A stretch of 64,000 nucleotides of DNA from Rhodophyticola sp. CCM32 (GTDB taxonomy: Bacteria; Pseudomonadota; Alphaproteobacteria; Rhodobacterales; Rhodobacteraceae): the NCBI RefSeq assembly GCF_004751985.1, contig NZ_CP038492.1, positions 2,294,001 to 2,358,000 of the forward strand, in the 5' to 3' direction. Below, piece by piece: positions 1 through 8,978 of the stretch; within the stretch, counting starts at the first letter, position 1, and the number at the start of each line of letters is the position of its first letter. The notes beneath the pieces were generated by a model. The model searched no databases. It saw only the letters and a list, made by a program, of their open reading frames with translations, and was not told the origin of the DNA. A program made the translations under genes and the position numbers.

Positions 1-667
1 CAGGTTCCACCCCGTATTGAAACGCATGCCAGGCCACATCGCGCCCCTCTTCCAGATGGGCAACCTGTTGCTCGCGCTGAAAGATCACGCAGAATTCCGG
101 CTGATGCGTGGACAGTTCCAGCGCCCCGTCCAGCAGCGGCTTATACTGCACCACGCGCCCCGGCTCGATCCCGCAGGAGGCCGCGATGATGCATTTCGGC
201 GTGCAATCGTCGATCCGCACCGCCAGCTCATTGGAGGCGAACCCGCCAAAGACCACGCAATGGATCGCCCCCAGACGGGCACAGGCCAGCATCGCCTCCA
301 CCGCTTCGGGGACCATCGGCATATAGATGATCACCCGGTCGCCCTTGGTCACCCCCTTGGCGGCCAGCGCCCCGGCCAGACTGGCCACGCGCTCCTGCAA
401 TTCCGCATAGGTAATCTCATGTTTGGTATGGGTGACCGGGCTGTCATGAATGATGGCGATACGCCCGCCATGGCCTGCCTCCACATGGCGGTCCACCGCG
501 TTCCAGCAGGTGTTGACCAGACCATCGGCATACCATTCGTAAAGCGGCGCATTTTCCTCAAACAGCGCCTTGGAAGGGGGGTGATCCCAGTCGATCGTCT
601 CGGCGGCTGCCATCCAGAACCGGTTCGGATCGGCCTGCGACTGCTTATAGATCTCCGAATATCCCAT
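1..667 (-). CDS. prpE: Propionyl-CoA synthetase PrpE, N-terminal part (cut by window edge)
   Basis: Reading the minus strand from an ATG at 667 gives about 222 residues with no stop before the window edge, so the C-terminal half is missing. The start MGYSEIY, the segment NTCWNAVDRHVEAG, then KGDRVIIYMPMVPEA and LGAIHCVVFGGFA are the conserved N-terminal half of propionyl-CoA synthetase, an acetyl-CoA-synthetase-like AMP-forming ligase making propionyl-CoA from propionate, ATP and CoA. The ATP motif and catalytic lysine lie outside the window. A second ATG directly upstream (670) is possible; a GGGAGG ribosome site precedes both. Acetyl-CoA synthetase is the main alternative, but the N-terminal wording is PrpE-like. 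Confidence 0.88.
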   Translation of the reverse strand, partial: MGYSEIYKQSQADPNRFWMAAAETIDWDHPPSKALFEENAPLYEWYADGLVNTCWNAVDRHVEAGHGGRIAIIHDSPVTHTKHEITYAELQERVASLAGALAAKGVTKGDRVIIYMPMVPEAVEAMLACARLGAIHCVVFGGFASNELAVRIDDCTPKCIIAASCGIEPGRVVQYKPLLDGALELSTHQPEFCVIFQREQQVAHLEEGRDVAWHAFQYGVEP

Positions 668-793
668 CATACTCCCTCCCTTAACCTGGTCTGTCTCATA
701 GCCGGGATAGCAGGACCCCCGCAAAGCGACAGGGCGTCACTGGCAGCGGTAACACCGCCCCGCCGGACCCGCGATATGAAACCTGACCTGCGC

Positions 794-3073
794 TCAACCA
801 TAAAGCCCAACCGGGGTTCCGGCCAGCGCACTCATATTCAACAGGCCCCGCGCGGTGATCGCGGGCGTCACGATATGGGCACGGTTGCCCATCCCCATCA
901 GAACCGGGCCAACCTCCAGCCCGTTGGCTTTCATTTTCAGGATGTTGCGGGCCGCACCTGCGGCATCGGTGTTGGAAAAGACCAGCGCATTCGCCGCCCC
1001 CTCCATCTGCGAATTGGGGAAAATCCGGGCCCGCAACTCAGGGTCCAGCGCGCTGTCGATATGCATCTCGCCCTCATAGGGGAAATCAGGGGCCCGGTCA
1101 TTCAGAAGGATCATCGCGTCGCGCATCCGCCGGCCGCTATCGCTGTCGAGATTGCCGAATTGCGAACCTGAACAGAGCGCCACTTTCGGATCCACACCAA
1201 ACCGCCGCACATGCCGGGCGGTGGAGACCACCGTCTCGGCAATCTGTTCCGGTGTCGGCTGCGCATGGACATGGGTGTCGGCGATGAATAACGGCCCATC
1301 TTCCAGCACCATCAGGCTCAGCGCACCGGCCGGATGCAACGCAGGCGTGCCCAGCAATTGCTGCACATAATTCAGATGCCACAGATATTGCCCGAACGTG
1401 CCGCAGATCAGGCTGTCGGCCTCTTCACGATAGACCATGACCGCGCCGATTGCTGTGGTATTCGTGCGCATGATCGCGCGGGCCAGATCAGGCGTTACCC
1501 CGCGCCGCTGCATCACCTCGTGATAGGTTGTCCAGTAATCGCGGTAGCGCGGGTCGTTTTCCGGGTTCACCAGTACGAAATCGCGCATCGGGCGAATGTC
1601 GAGACCGGCGCGTTCCGCCCGCGCCTCAACCACTTCGGGGCGGCCGATCAGGATCGGCTTGTCCGTTGTGTCCTCCAGCATCGCCTGGGCCGCGCGCAGC
1701 ACCCGTTCATCTTCGCCTTCGCAGAACACAATGCGCCGGGTTGTGGTGGCAGCGGCCTCGAAAACCGGGCGCATGATCAGGGCGGATTTGAACACGGACT
1801 GGTTCAGTTTCGCCTTGTAAACCTCCAGATCCTCCAGCGGGCGGGTTGCCACGCCACTGTCCATCGCCGCCTTGGCCACGGCACCGGCGACCACACCCAT
1901 CAGCCTTGGGTCAAAAGGTTTCGGGATCAGATAATCGCGCCCGAAGGTCAGTTGCTCGCCGCGATAGATCGCGGCGGCCTCGGCGCTGGTCGTGACCCGC
2001 GCCATGGCGGCGATCCCGTCGATACAGGCCAGTTGCATCGCGTCGTTGATTTCCGTTGCGCCCACATCCAGCGCGCCCCGAAAGATGAAGGGGAAACACA
2101 GCACATTGTTGACCTGATTGGGGAAATCGCTGCGCCCCGTGGCCATCACCGCGTCGGGGGCAACCTCGCGCACCAGATCGGGCAGGATTTCCGGCGTCGG
2201 GTTGGCCAGGGCAAAGATGATCGGTTCGTCCGCCATTTTCCTGACCATATCCTGGCTCAGAACACCGGGACCGGACAGGCCAAGAAACAGATCCGCATCG
2301 GTGATCACATCATCCAGCGTTGCCGGTGTCTGGCCTTGCGCATATTCCGCCTTTTGCGGCGTCATCTGCGTGTCACGGCCCTCATAGATCAGCCCGTCAA
2401 TATCGCAGAGCCAGACGTTTTCGCGCTTTACCCCCAGTTTCAGCAGCATGTTCAGACAGGCAATGCCCGCCGCACCGCCACCGGTCGAGACAACCTTGAT
2501 ATCCGCAAATGCCTTGCCCACCACTTTGAGCGCATTGGTGGCCGCCGCCCCCACCACAATCGCGGTGCCGTGCTGATCATCATGGAAGACGGGGATATTC
2601 ATCCGCTCCTGACACAATCGTTCAACGATAAAACAATCCGGTGCCTTGATATCCTCCAGATTGATCGCGCCAAAGCTCGGCTCCAGCGCGCAGACGATAT
2701 CGGCCAGCTTTTCCGGGTCGCTTTCATCCAGCTCGATATCGAAACAGTCGATATCGGCGAATTTCTTGAACAGAACCGCCTTGCCTTCCATCACCGGTTT
2801 GGAGGCCAGCGCCCCGATATTGCCCAGCCCCAGCACCGCCGATCCGTTCGAGACAACCGCCACCAGATTGCCCCGCGCAGTGTAACGTGCTGCATCTGAT
2901 GGGGTCTTCTTGATCTCAAGACAGGCCTCGGCCACGCCGGGGGAATAGGCCCGGCTGAGATCGCGGCCATTTGCCAGGGGTTTTGTCGCCCGGATTTCCA
3001 GTTTCCCGGGTTTCGGATATTCGTGATATGACAGCGCCGCCGCGCGCAGGCTGTCCGGTTTGTCCTCACTCAT
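794..3073 (-). CDS. maeB: NADP-dependent malic enzyme with C-terminal phosphotransacetylase-like domain
   Basis: This 759-residue protein decarboxylates malate to pyruvate with reduction of NADP, linking the TCA cycle to gluconeogenesis and acetyl-CoA supply. Residues 1 to about 430 are the malic enzyme: [12 protein letters not shown] near residue 44, the metal-site FHDDQHGTA around 165, and the nucleotide-binding [12 protein letters not shown] near 195. Residues from about 440 to the end match a phosphate acetyl/butyryl transferase fold ([15 protein letters not shown]), the usual regulatory extension of MaeB in proteobacteria. Full length for the family. The ATG is preceded by AAGGGGAAG. It is transcribed alone toward prpE. 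Confidence 0.95.
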   Translation of the reverse strand: MSEDKPDSLRAAALSYHEYPKPGKLEIRATKPLANGRDLSRAYSPGVAEACLEIKKTPSDAARYTARGNLVAVVSNGSAVLGLGNIGALASKPVMEGKAVLFKKFADIDCFDIELDESDPEKLADIVCALEPSFGAINLEDIKAPDCFIVERLCQERMNIPVFHDDQHGTAIVVGAAATNALKVVGKAFADIKVVSTGGGAAGIACLNMLLKLGVKRENVWLCDIDGLIYEGRDTQMTPQKAEYAQGQTPATLDDVITDADLFLGLSGPGVLSQDMVRKMADEPIIFALANPTPEILPDLVREVAPDAVMATGRSDFPNQVNNVLCFPFIFRGALDVGATEINDAMQLACIDGIAAMARVTTSAEAAAIYRGEQLTFGRDYLIPKPFDPRLMGVVAGAVAKAAMDSGVATRPLEDLEVYKAKLNQSVFKSALIMRPVFEAAATTTRRIVFCEGEDERVLRAAQAMLEDTTDKPILIGRPEVVEARAERAGLDIRPMRDFVLVNPENDPRYRDYWTTYHEVMQRRGVTPDLARAIMRTNTTAIGAVMVYREEADSLICGTFGQYLWHLNYVQQLLGTPALHPAGALSLMVLEDGPLFIADTHVHAQPTPEQIAETVVSTARHVRRFGVDPKVALCSGSQFGNLDSDSGRRMRDAMILLNDRAPDFPYEGEMHIDSALDPELRARIFPNSQMEGAANALVFSNTDAAGAARNILKMKANGLEVGPVLMGMGNRAHIVTPAITARGLLNMSALAGTPVGLYG

Positions 3074-3144
3074 GGCACTTCCCCTTCGGACTGAATAATT
3101 GCGCGCTCAACACCGCGCGGCAACCGGGTCAGACTGCCGCCCAA

Positions 3145-3246
3145 TAAAGCGTTTCGACTTACTGTTGAAACGCCTTTCGCTGCCTTCCGCCTTCGGTTCA
3201 AACGCGAAAGCAATTGTCTCTGCATCAGTGTAAAGCCGAAACGCAT
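3145..3246. repeat. Palindromic intergenic repeat, family C (copy 1)
   Basis: A roughly 100 bp element lies between maeB and nadK. It is bounded by GCGTTTCG (3149-3156) and its complement CGAAACGC (3237-3244), with an inner region rich in TTCG/CGAA words. The same plan recurs near 7671, 44669, 44938, 52481 and 59254. It ends just before the nadK stop codon. Confidence 0.6.
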
Positions 3247-3249
3247 TCG

Positions 3250-4017
3250 TCACTCAAACTGCTCGCTGATCAACCGTTCCTCCAGCCCGTGACCCGGATC
3301 GAACAACATCCGATGCGCCACCTCAGGCTCTGACCTGATCTCGACCGACACCACATTGGCGACCGAGCGGCTGTCTGCATCGGCCATCACCGGGCGTTTA
3401 TCCGGGTCGGTCACCTCGATTTTCACCACCGCGCGGTTCGGCACCAACGCCCCCCGCCAGCGCCGTGGCCGAAACGCCGCAACCGCCGTGATCGCCAGCG
3501 CGTCAGACCCGATCGGCAGGATCGGCCCGTGGGCGGAATAATTATAGGCCGTCGATCCCGCCGGTGTGCAGACCAGCGCACCATCGCAGACCAGATCCTC
3601 CATCCGCAGGATGCCATCGACCCAGATCCGCAATTGTGCGGCCTGCGGCCCCGCGCGCAACAGGCTCACCTCATTGATGGCCAGCGCTTCGGTCACCTGC
3701 CCGTCCCGGGCCACTGCGCGCATATGCAACGGGTTGATCACGGTTTCCTCGGCGGCTTCCAAACGCTGGATCAGCCCCTCTTCCCCGTAATCATTCATCA
3801 AAAACCCGACAGTGCCCCGGTTCATGCCGTAAACTGGCATCGCCAGCGCCTGGGTCGCATGCAGCGTGCCCAGCATGAACCCGTCACCGCCCAGCGCCAC
3901 GATCACATCCGCATCCCGGGGGTCATGTTGCCCGTAAAGTGCCGACAGCCGCGCCATCGCATCCTGGGCGATGGGCACATCACTGGCAACAAAGGCAATA
4001 TTACGCGCAGCGGGCAT
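3250..4017 (-). CDS. nadK: NAD kinase
   Basis: A 255-residue ATP-dependent NAD kinase that makes NADP from NAD in the cytoplasm. The GGDG catalytic loop is present as VALGGDGFMLG near residue 42, followed by MNRGTVGFLMN near 74 and the substrate-site PAGSTAYNYSAHGP near 152. Length is normal for the short alphaproteobacterial form. The ATG is preceded by AAGAGGATT. It is divergent from glyA, and lies upstream of maeB on the same strand with a 176 bp gap holding a repeat, so co-transcription is uncertain. Confidence 0.95.
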   Translation of the reverse strand: MPAARNIAFVASDVPIAQDAMARLSALYGQHDPRDADVIVALGGDGFMLGTLHATQALAMPVYGMNRGTVGFLMNDYGEEGLIQRLEAAEETVINPLHMRAVARDGQVTEALAINEVSLLRAGPQAAQLRIWVDGILRMEDLVCDGALVCTPAGSTAYNYSAHGPILPIGSDALAITAVAAFRPRRWRGALVPNRAVVKIEVTDPDKRPVMADADSRSVANVVSVEIRSEPEVAHRMLFDPGHGLEERLISEQFE

Positions 4018-4213
4018 CTAAATCCTCTTTTTCAGAACCGGACCCAAGTCTTTGCCCGCGCCGCCCTGAAATACAATGGGTTTGCGCACTTAAGGCCATG
4101 TCGACGCGTTCAAACAGCCCTCAAAACGCGGATTGAGACATAATCGCCCTTTCCCGGCATGCTGTGTTGCCCTAAACCAGCGCCAGATTTGCACCCTGCC
4201 AGGAGCCATGGCC
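4018..4213. promoter_or_regulatory. Divergent nadK/glyA promoter region
   Basis: About 200 bp separate the nadK start from the glyA start codon at 4214. The region must hold both promoters. An AGGAG ribosome site for glyA is visible at 4201-4205. I see no riboswitch-like fold or clear operator. Confidence 0.4.
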
Positions 4214-5508
4214 ATGAATGCCCCCATCGCGATGACGGATTTTTCACCGAAGATCTTGCCAGCCGGGACACGGAGATTTTTGCCGCGATCCGCTCGGAAC
4301 TGGGTCGCCAGCGTGACGAGATCGAGTTGATTGCCTCGGAAAACATCGTCTCCGCCGCCGTGCTGGAGGCACAGGGCTCGGTACTGACCAACAAATACGC
4401 CGAGGGCTATCCGGGTCGGCGGTATTATGGTGGTTGCCAATATGTGGACATTGCCGAAAACCTCGCGATTGACCGCGCAAAACAGCTTTTTGACTGCGGT
4501 TTCGCCAATGTGCAGCCCAATTCCGGCAGCCAGATGAACCAGGCGGTGTTTCTGGCGCTTTTGCAGCCGGGCGACACATTCATGGGGCTTGACCTCAATT
4601 CCGGTGGGCACCTGACCCATGGCAGCCCGGTCAATATGTCGGGCAAATGGTTCAATGTGGTCAGTTATGGTGTGCGCCAGCAGGATCAATTGCTTGATCT
4701 TGATGACATCCGCGCCAAAGCGCTGGAACACAAGCCGAAACTGATCCTGGCCGGCGGCACCGCCTACAGCAGGGTCTGGGACTGGGCCGCGTTCCGCGCC
4801 ATTGCCGATGAGGTGGGCGCGTATCTGATGGTCGATATGGCCCATATCGCAGGTCTGGTGGCCGGTGGCGTGCATCCTTCGCCCCTGCCCCATGCCCATG
4901 TGGTGACCACCACCACCCATAAAAGCCTGCGCGGGCCAAGGGGCGGTCTGATCCTGACCAATGACGAGGGGATCGCCAAGAAGGTCAATTCTGCGGTCTT
5001 CCCCGGCCTTCAGGGCGGCCCGCTTATGCATGCGATTGCCGCCAAGGCCGTGGCCTTTGGCGAAGCCCTGCGCCCCGAGTTCAAAAACTATGCCGCACAA
5101 GTGGTGAAAAATGCCCAGGCCATGGGCGATGCGTTGATGTCGGGCGGGATTGATGTCGTCTCGGGCGGGACCGACAACCATCTGGTCCTGGCCGATCTGC
5201 GGCCCAAAGGCGTGACCGGCAAGGCCGCCGAGGCCGCGCTTGGCCGCGCATATATCACCTGCAACAAGAACGGCGTGCCCTTCGACCCGGAAAAACCGTT
5301 TGTGACCTCGGGCATTCGTCTGGGCTCCCCGGCCGGGACGACACGCGGCTTCGGCGACCCGGAATTCCGCCAGATCGCAGGTTGGATCGTGGATGTTGTG
5401 GATGGGCTTGCCGCATATGGCGCCGAAGGCAATGCAGAAATCGAAACCCGCATTCGCGACGAGGTTCTGGCCCTTTGCGCCCGCTTCCCGATCTATCCGA
5501 ACATCTAG
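4214..5508 (+). CDS. glyA: Serine hydroxymethyltransferase, with apparent 1-bp frameshift after codon 3
   Basis: Interconverts serine and glycine with tetrahydrofolate and PLP. The long frame carries [30 protein letters not shown] and the PLP-lysine site [14 protein letters not shown], and runs full length to the TAG at 5506-5508. The natural start, ATG at 4214 behind AGGAG, reads MNAP and then leaves frame. The rest of the protein ([15 protein letters not shown]) is in the next frame. Adding one C to the five-C run at 4221-4225 restores a normal N-terminus. The only in-frame ATG upstream (4159) would add an unnatural leader and has no good ribosome site. An insertion sequence abuts the stop codon. 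Confidence 0.93.
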
Positions 5509-6313
5509 GCAGCGGACTCATAAAACTGGCACCATAGCCTGACGGATGCGAGTTTGATCATCGCCAAGAAGTTGGCAGATGTCTTTTCGTATCGGGTGGC
5601 TATACGGCGGAAGGAAGCTTTGAGGCGGCCAAAGAACCGCTCGATCTTGTTGCGCTCGCGATAGATATCGACGTCGAACTCGGCGGGCAGTTTGCGGTTG
5701 GATTTGGACGGGATGACGTCGATGGCGCCCTGTTCCCAGATCATCTTGCGGATCCAATCCGCGTCATATGCCTTGTCAGCCAGAACGTATTGGCCAGGTT
5801 GCAGCCCGTCCAAAAGCTGTTCGCATGGGGGTGCATCGTGGGCTTGGCCCGGCGTCAGTTCATAGCGGATCGGCAACCCGTCCTGATTGGTAAGTGCATG
5901 TATTTTCGTGGTTAACCCACCCCGCGACCGGCCCATGCAACGACGCGGGTCGTTTTTTTGAGCGTCGCTGCAGAATGGTGAACCCGAACCGATGTGCCAT
6001 CCACCATCACGGTGTCGATATTGTGCGCATCGGCGACCGCCTCCATTACCCGATCCCAAATGCCCGCATAAGTCCATCGGTTGAAACGGTTGTAGATCGT
6101 TGTGTAGGGGCCGTATTGATCGGGCAAATCGCGCCACGGGATGCCTGTGCGCAAGACATAGAAGATGCCATTGATCACACGCCGATCATCGACACGCTTA
6201 ACCCCTCGGCTGTTATTTGGGAGCACTGCTTTGATGAACTCCCACTCCAAATCGCTCAAATCTGACCGCGCCATTCCACTGCTCCGCATATTGTCTTGCG
6301 GGAAATGAATCAT
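5505..6313 (-). CDS. IS5-family transposase, two frames joined by programmed -1 frameshift
   Basis: Frame A (6313 to 5912) has the DUF4096-type N-terminal domain ([28 protein letters not shown]) and the first catalytic Asp in [12 protein letters not shown]. Frame B (to 5505) has the second Asp in [10 protein letters not shown] and the Glu in [15 protein letters not shown], so the DDE triad is complete only after fusion. The frames overlap at a run of seven A on the coding strand (5953-5959). A -1 slip there reads [18 protein letters not shown], the expected join for IS427-group elements. A likely functional start is the internal ATG at 6274 ([11 protein letters not shown]). The element therefore looks intact and potentially mobile. 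Confidence 0.9.
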
Positions 6314-6352
6314 AACAGGCTGGAAACGTGAAGCTCTTTGTAAGTACGCTGC
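5509..6352 (-). mobile_element. IS5-family (IS427-like) insertion sequence, complete
   Basis: An 844 bp element with imperfect terminal inverted repeats: left end GCAGCGGACTCATAAAAC, right end (complement) GCAGCGTACTTACAAAGAGC. It is flanked by CTAG on both sides (5505-5508 and 6353-6356), consistent with a CTAG target duplication. It carries one transposase in two overlapping frames. The left CTAG supplies the stop codon of glyA on the plus strand and of the transposase on the minus strand. Confidence 0.9.
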
Positions 6353-6397
6353 CTAGAGTGTACGTCTCAACGTGAGAAACCGGATGTCTTGGCTTCC

Positions 6398-6423
6398 CTC
6401 TTCGGCAAAACCATGCCGAAGAG
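6398..6423 (+). terminator. Stem-loop, probably the original glyA terminator
   Basis: A perfect 10 bp stem, CTCTTCGGCA / TGCCGAAGAG, with a 6-base loop is followed by ATTTTAT. It lies about 40 bp past the IS right end, so before the insertion it would have sat roughly 45 bp after the glyA stop. Confidence 0.6.
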
Positions 6424-6548
6424 ATTTTATCGCTGATTTACCTGCTTTGCCCGGGGCTTGCCCTTGTCGGCATCCAATGGCAATTTAAGGCGGCGATAGC
6501 CAAATATTTCCCCCTGTCCGGTTTTAACGGCCCAGAGACGTATACATT

Positions 6549-7586
6549 ATGACTGCATCGCCCCTACAGATCACACCCGCCTATCGGCGCGAGGCGGAAC
6601 GCGAGATTCGCGCCTTTACCCGGGGCTGGACAGACCGGGATGACCGTATTGCCCTGGCCAGCTATCTTGGCACATTCGCGGCCTATTTCCTGACCCTGGC
6701 CCTTGCGGTTCTGTCCTGGCCCAATCCGCTGCTGGTGATCCCGCTGGTTCTGCTCAACGCTTTTGCCGGCGTGCGTCTTTACGTGCTGCAACATGATTGC
6801 GGGCATGCCTCGTTATTTGCCAAGAAACATCACAATGACCTTGCGGGCCACGGGCTTTCGGTCTTCACGCTGACGCCCTATCGGGTGATGCAGTTCAATC
6901 ACAACGCACATCATTCCCATCTGGGCAATCTGGATGAACGTGATACGACCGAGATTTTCACCATGACGCTGGCCGAATGGCAGGATGCCCCGGCTTTGAA
7001 ACGTCTGTGGTACCGGCTGTACCGCAACCCGTTCATTATGATCCCGATTGGCGGATTGTTCACCTATGTGCTGGCGTATCGCTGGCCCAAGAATTCCACC
7101 CGAACCGGCGCGGCCATGGTTCTGGCCCATAATCTGGGCCTTGCTGCCTGGGTCGGGATGATCTGGCTGCTGGCGGGCCTGCCCGGGCTGATCATCTATG
7201 GCGGCACCGTTTTCGTCGCGGGCTGCATCGGCGTGTTTCTGGTCTATCTGCAGCATAATTTCGAAGACACCTACTGGGACCGCAAGCCCGAGCTGAACCC
7301 GGCGCGCGCTGCCCTTCAGGGATCTTCCGCGCTGGACCTGGGCTGGTGGTGGGATCTGGCAGTGGCCAATATCACCTATCACGACATCCACCATTTCAAC
7401 GCCAATATCCCCAGCTACAGATTGCGCAAATGCCATCGGGCCCTGCGCGAAAAATACGATGTGCAGACGATCCGCTGGCCCGAGGCGATCCGCAGTTTCA
7501 CCCTGAAACTCTGGGATGAACAGGCCGAGCGGCTGGTGCCCTATCCCAAACGCGCTACCCGATCGAACCTTACCCCGGCGGAATAA
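6549..7586 (+). CDS. Membrane fatty acid desaturase
   Basis: A 345-residue integral membrane di-iron desaturase of the FA_desaturase family. The three histidine boxes are clear: HDCGH near residue 83, HNAHH near 118 and HDIHH near 281. Hydrophobic segments near residues 40-80 and 175-235 fit four membrane helices with the boxes facing the cytoplasm. The group includes omega-6/delta-12-type acyl-lipid desaturases; the substrate cannot be told from sequence. It is a single-gene unit between the IS element and a repeat-filled gap. Confidence 0.88.
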   Translation: MTASPLQITPAYRREAEREIRAFTRGWTDRDDRIALASYLGTFAAYFLTLALAVLSWPNPLLVIPLVLLNAFAGVRLYVLQHDCGHASLFAKKHHNDLAGHGLSVFTLTPYRVMQFNHNAHHSHLGNLDERDTTEIFTMTLAEWQDAPALKRLWYRLYRNPFIMIPIGGLFTYVLAYRWPKNSTRTGAAMVLAHNLGLAAWVGMIWLLAGLPGLIIYGGTVFVAGCIGVFLVYLQHNFEDTYWDRKPELNPARAALQGSSALDLGWWWDLAVANITYHDIHHFNANIPSYRLRKCHRALREKYDVQTIRWPEAIRSFTLKLWDEQAERLVPYPKRATRSNLTPAE

Positions 7587-7670
7587 CTGCCGGGATCAGG
7601 CCCCGGACTTTCTTCTTGTCTGAAATACGCCCGCCGGAGGCATCCGGCCTGACCGGGTATTTCACCGGCT
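7587..7670. terminator. Possible terminator region after the desaturase
   Basis: TGAAATAC (7621-7628) can pair with GTATTTCA (7657-7664) across an inner GC-rich CCGGAGGCATCCGG hairpin. There is no clear T-run, so this is a weak terminator or an RNA-stabilising fold. Confidence 0.3.
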
Positions 7671-7773
7671 AAAGCGTTTCGGATAAGCCTTGAATCGAAA
7701 AAAGCTGCCTCTCGCCTTTGGCTCGAACGCGTTTTCGATACCGTTTGTTTCAGGTTAAAGCCGAAAAGCTATA
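7671..7773. repeat. Palindromic intergenic repeat, family C (copy 2)
   Basis: Begins AAAGCGTTTCGG and ends AAAGCCGAAAAGCTATA. Its layout matches the copy at 3145, with an inner CTCGAACGCGTTTTCGAT segment. It directly abuts the family A repeat that follows. Confidence 0.6.
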
Positions 7774-7940
7774 ATCTATAGATTCGGACTGGAATTCCGC
7801 ACCACTCTCCCGCCCGGCGGCACCGCCGGGCAGCGCCCGAACCGCCCCCACGGGGCGGGCGCTTCTCGCCCACCCCTCGGTTCGGGCGATGCCCTCTGCG
7901 CAATCCATAAGCGTTGCAGAATTATGGTCTGGCACTCTAT
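7769..7940 (+). repeat. Dispersed repeat, family A (copy 1)
   Basis: About 170 bp containing CGCCCGGCGGCACCGCCGGG, then a CGCCCCGTGGGG-type hairpin (ACCGCCCCCACGGGGCGGG) and GCCCTCTGCGCAAT. Nearly the same sequence is present at 44765-44942 in the same orientation and at 11511-11684 inverted. No open frame is conserved between the copies. Confidence 0.85.
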
Positions 7941-7982
7941 CGAATGAAAGCGCCTCATCCTCACGCCCGACAGCGCCCGGCC

Positions 7983-8567
7983 CTATTCCAGCGCCACCGC
8001 TTTGCGCACCATATCCCAATAGATGCCTTCCACCGCCCCCCGGTCCAGCCGTCCGCCCTCTCGGAACCAGGTTGTGACCCCATTCAGCATCGCGATGATG
8101 GCCAGCGTTGCCAGTTTGGTATCGGGCACCGCGAAATCCCCTGCCGCCACACCGCGTTTCAGAATGCTCTCCAGTTGATCCTCATAGATTTTCCGCAAGC
8201 CTTCGATCACCCTGAAATTCTCCGGTTCCAGATTGCGCAATTCCATATAGGCGATGAAGACCAGATCGGACCGGTCCAGATGAAACCGGATATGATGGCG
8301 GGTAAACGCCTCCAGCGCCGCGGTGGCACAGCCATCCGGCACCTGCCAGTCGGCCAGCAATTCCACCAGATGCGCCCGCATCAGATCGAACAGAAGCGTC
8401 TGTTTGTCCGGCGTGTAGAGGTAAAGCGCGCCCGCCTGCACGCCCACCTCACTGGCGATCCGGCGCATGGAGACGGCCGCGAACCCGTGCCGCGCGAACA
8501 GCGCCAGCGCCGCCTGCCGCACTTTCGGGCCGGTTATATCCGCATGTGAGCCCTGTTTGCGCGCCAT
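7983..8567 (-). CDS. TetR-family transcriptional regulator
   Basis: About 194 residues from the ATG at 8567 (MARKQGSHADITGPKVRQAA). Residues 20-60 form the TetR helix-turn-helix with HGFAAVSMRRIASEVGVQAG and LYLYTPDKQTLL. The rest is a ligand-binding domain with no recognisable specificity. An earlier start at 8588 is possible but would lie inside the adjacent palindrome, so the later start is preferred. Divergent from a small lipoprotein gene with CTGAACA/TGTTCAG between them, the likely site of autoregulation. Confidence 0.88.
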   Translation of the reverse strand: MARKQGSHADITGPKVRQAALALFARHGFAAVSMRRIASEVGVQAGALYLYTPDKQTLLFDLMRAHLVELLADWQVPDGCATAALEAFTRHHIRFHLDRSDLVFIAYMELRNLEPENFRVIEGLRKIYEDQLESILKRGVAAGDFAVPDTKLATLAIIAMLNGVTTWFREGGRLDRGAVEGIYWDMVRKAVALE

Positions 8568-8580
8568 ATGCACACAGTAT

Positions 8581-8596
8581 CTGAACATCTGTTCAG
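8581..8596. promoter_or_regulatory. Palindromic operator candidate for the TetR regulator
   Basis: CTGAACATCTGTTCAG is a perfect 7+2+7 inverted repeat between the divergent tetR-type gene and the lipoprotein gene. Its size and position are typical for a TetR operator. Confidence 0.6.
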
Positions 8597-8645
8597 TTCA
8601 ACCCGCATGCTGGACGCCCTGCGGCACTTGCGCTACCCATGCCCC

Positions 8646-8894
8646 ATGCGCCGGTTTCTTGCCCTGCCCTTTCTTCTTGCCGCCTGCGGCAGCGCCCTGC
8701 CCGATCTGGACGCCCCGCTCAGCGATACGGCACGCGATGCAAGCTATCCTGAGCTTGTGCCCCTCGGCCCGCTTCTGGCCGGGACAGATACGCTTTTGCC
8801 CCGCGATGCGGAGGAAGAAGGCCGCAATCTGGAAGCCCGTGCCGCCAGTTTGCGATGGCGCGCCGACAGATTGCGGCGAATGCCCCTGACATAG
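8646..8894 (+). CDS. Small predicted lipoprotein
   Basis: An 82-residue protein starting MRRFLALPFLLAACGS: a short signal peptide with lipobox LLAAC, so Cys14 is the predicted lipidated residue. The mature part is about 68 residues, with no known domain; its last third is charged and probably helical (EEEGRNLEARAASLRWRADR). It ends 84 bp before hom and may be co-transcribed with it or be the target of the divergent TetR regulator. Function unknown. Confidence 0.7.
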   Translation: MRRFLALPFLLAACGSALPDLDAPLSDTARDASYPELVPLGPLLAGTDTLLPRDAEEEGRNLEARAASLRWRADRLRRMPLT

Positions 8895-8978
8895 CCTGCC
8901 TGCCGCGTTGCGCGGGCCCGCGATAGAAGCTAACAGGGGCGCCGAACCCAGTCTCGTGCTTTCCGAAGGAGCCAGCTT

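Noticed and set aside
17..1171. Long plus-strand open frame opposite prpE and maeB
   Set aside because: It crosses the gap between two clear minus-strand genes, and its product is a histidine/arginine-rich antisense translation with no domain.
1334..2899. 521-codon plus-strand frame opposite maeB
   Set aside because: Fully inside maeB on the other strand; composition is typical of high-GC antisense frames.
4018..4213. Glycine riboswitch upstream of glyA
   Set aside because: No tandem aptamer-like conserved sequence is visible in this short gap.
4090..5181. 363-codon minus-strand frame opposite glyA
   Set aside because: Antisense shadow of the conserved serine hydroxymethyltransferase gene.
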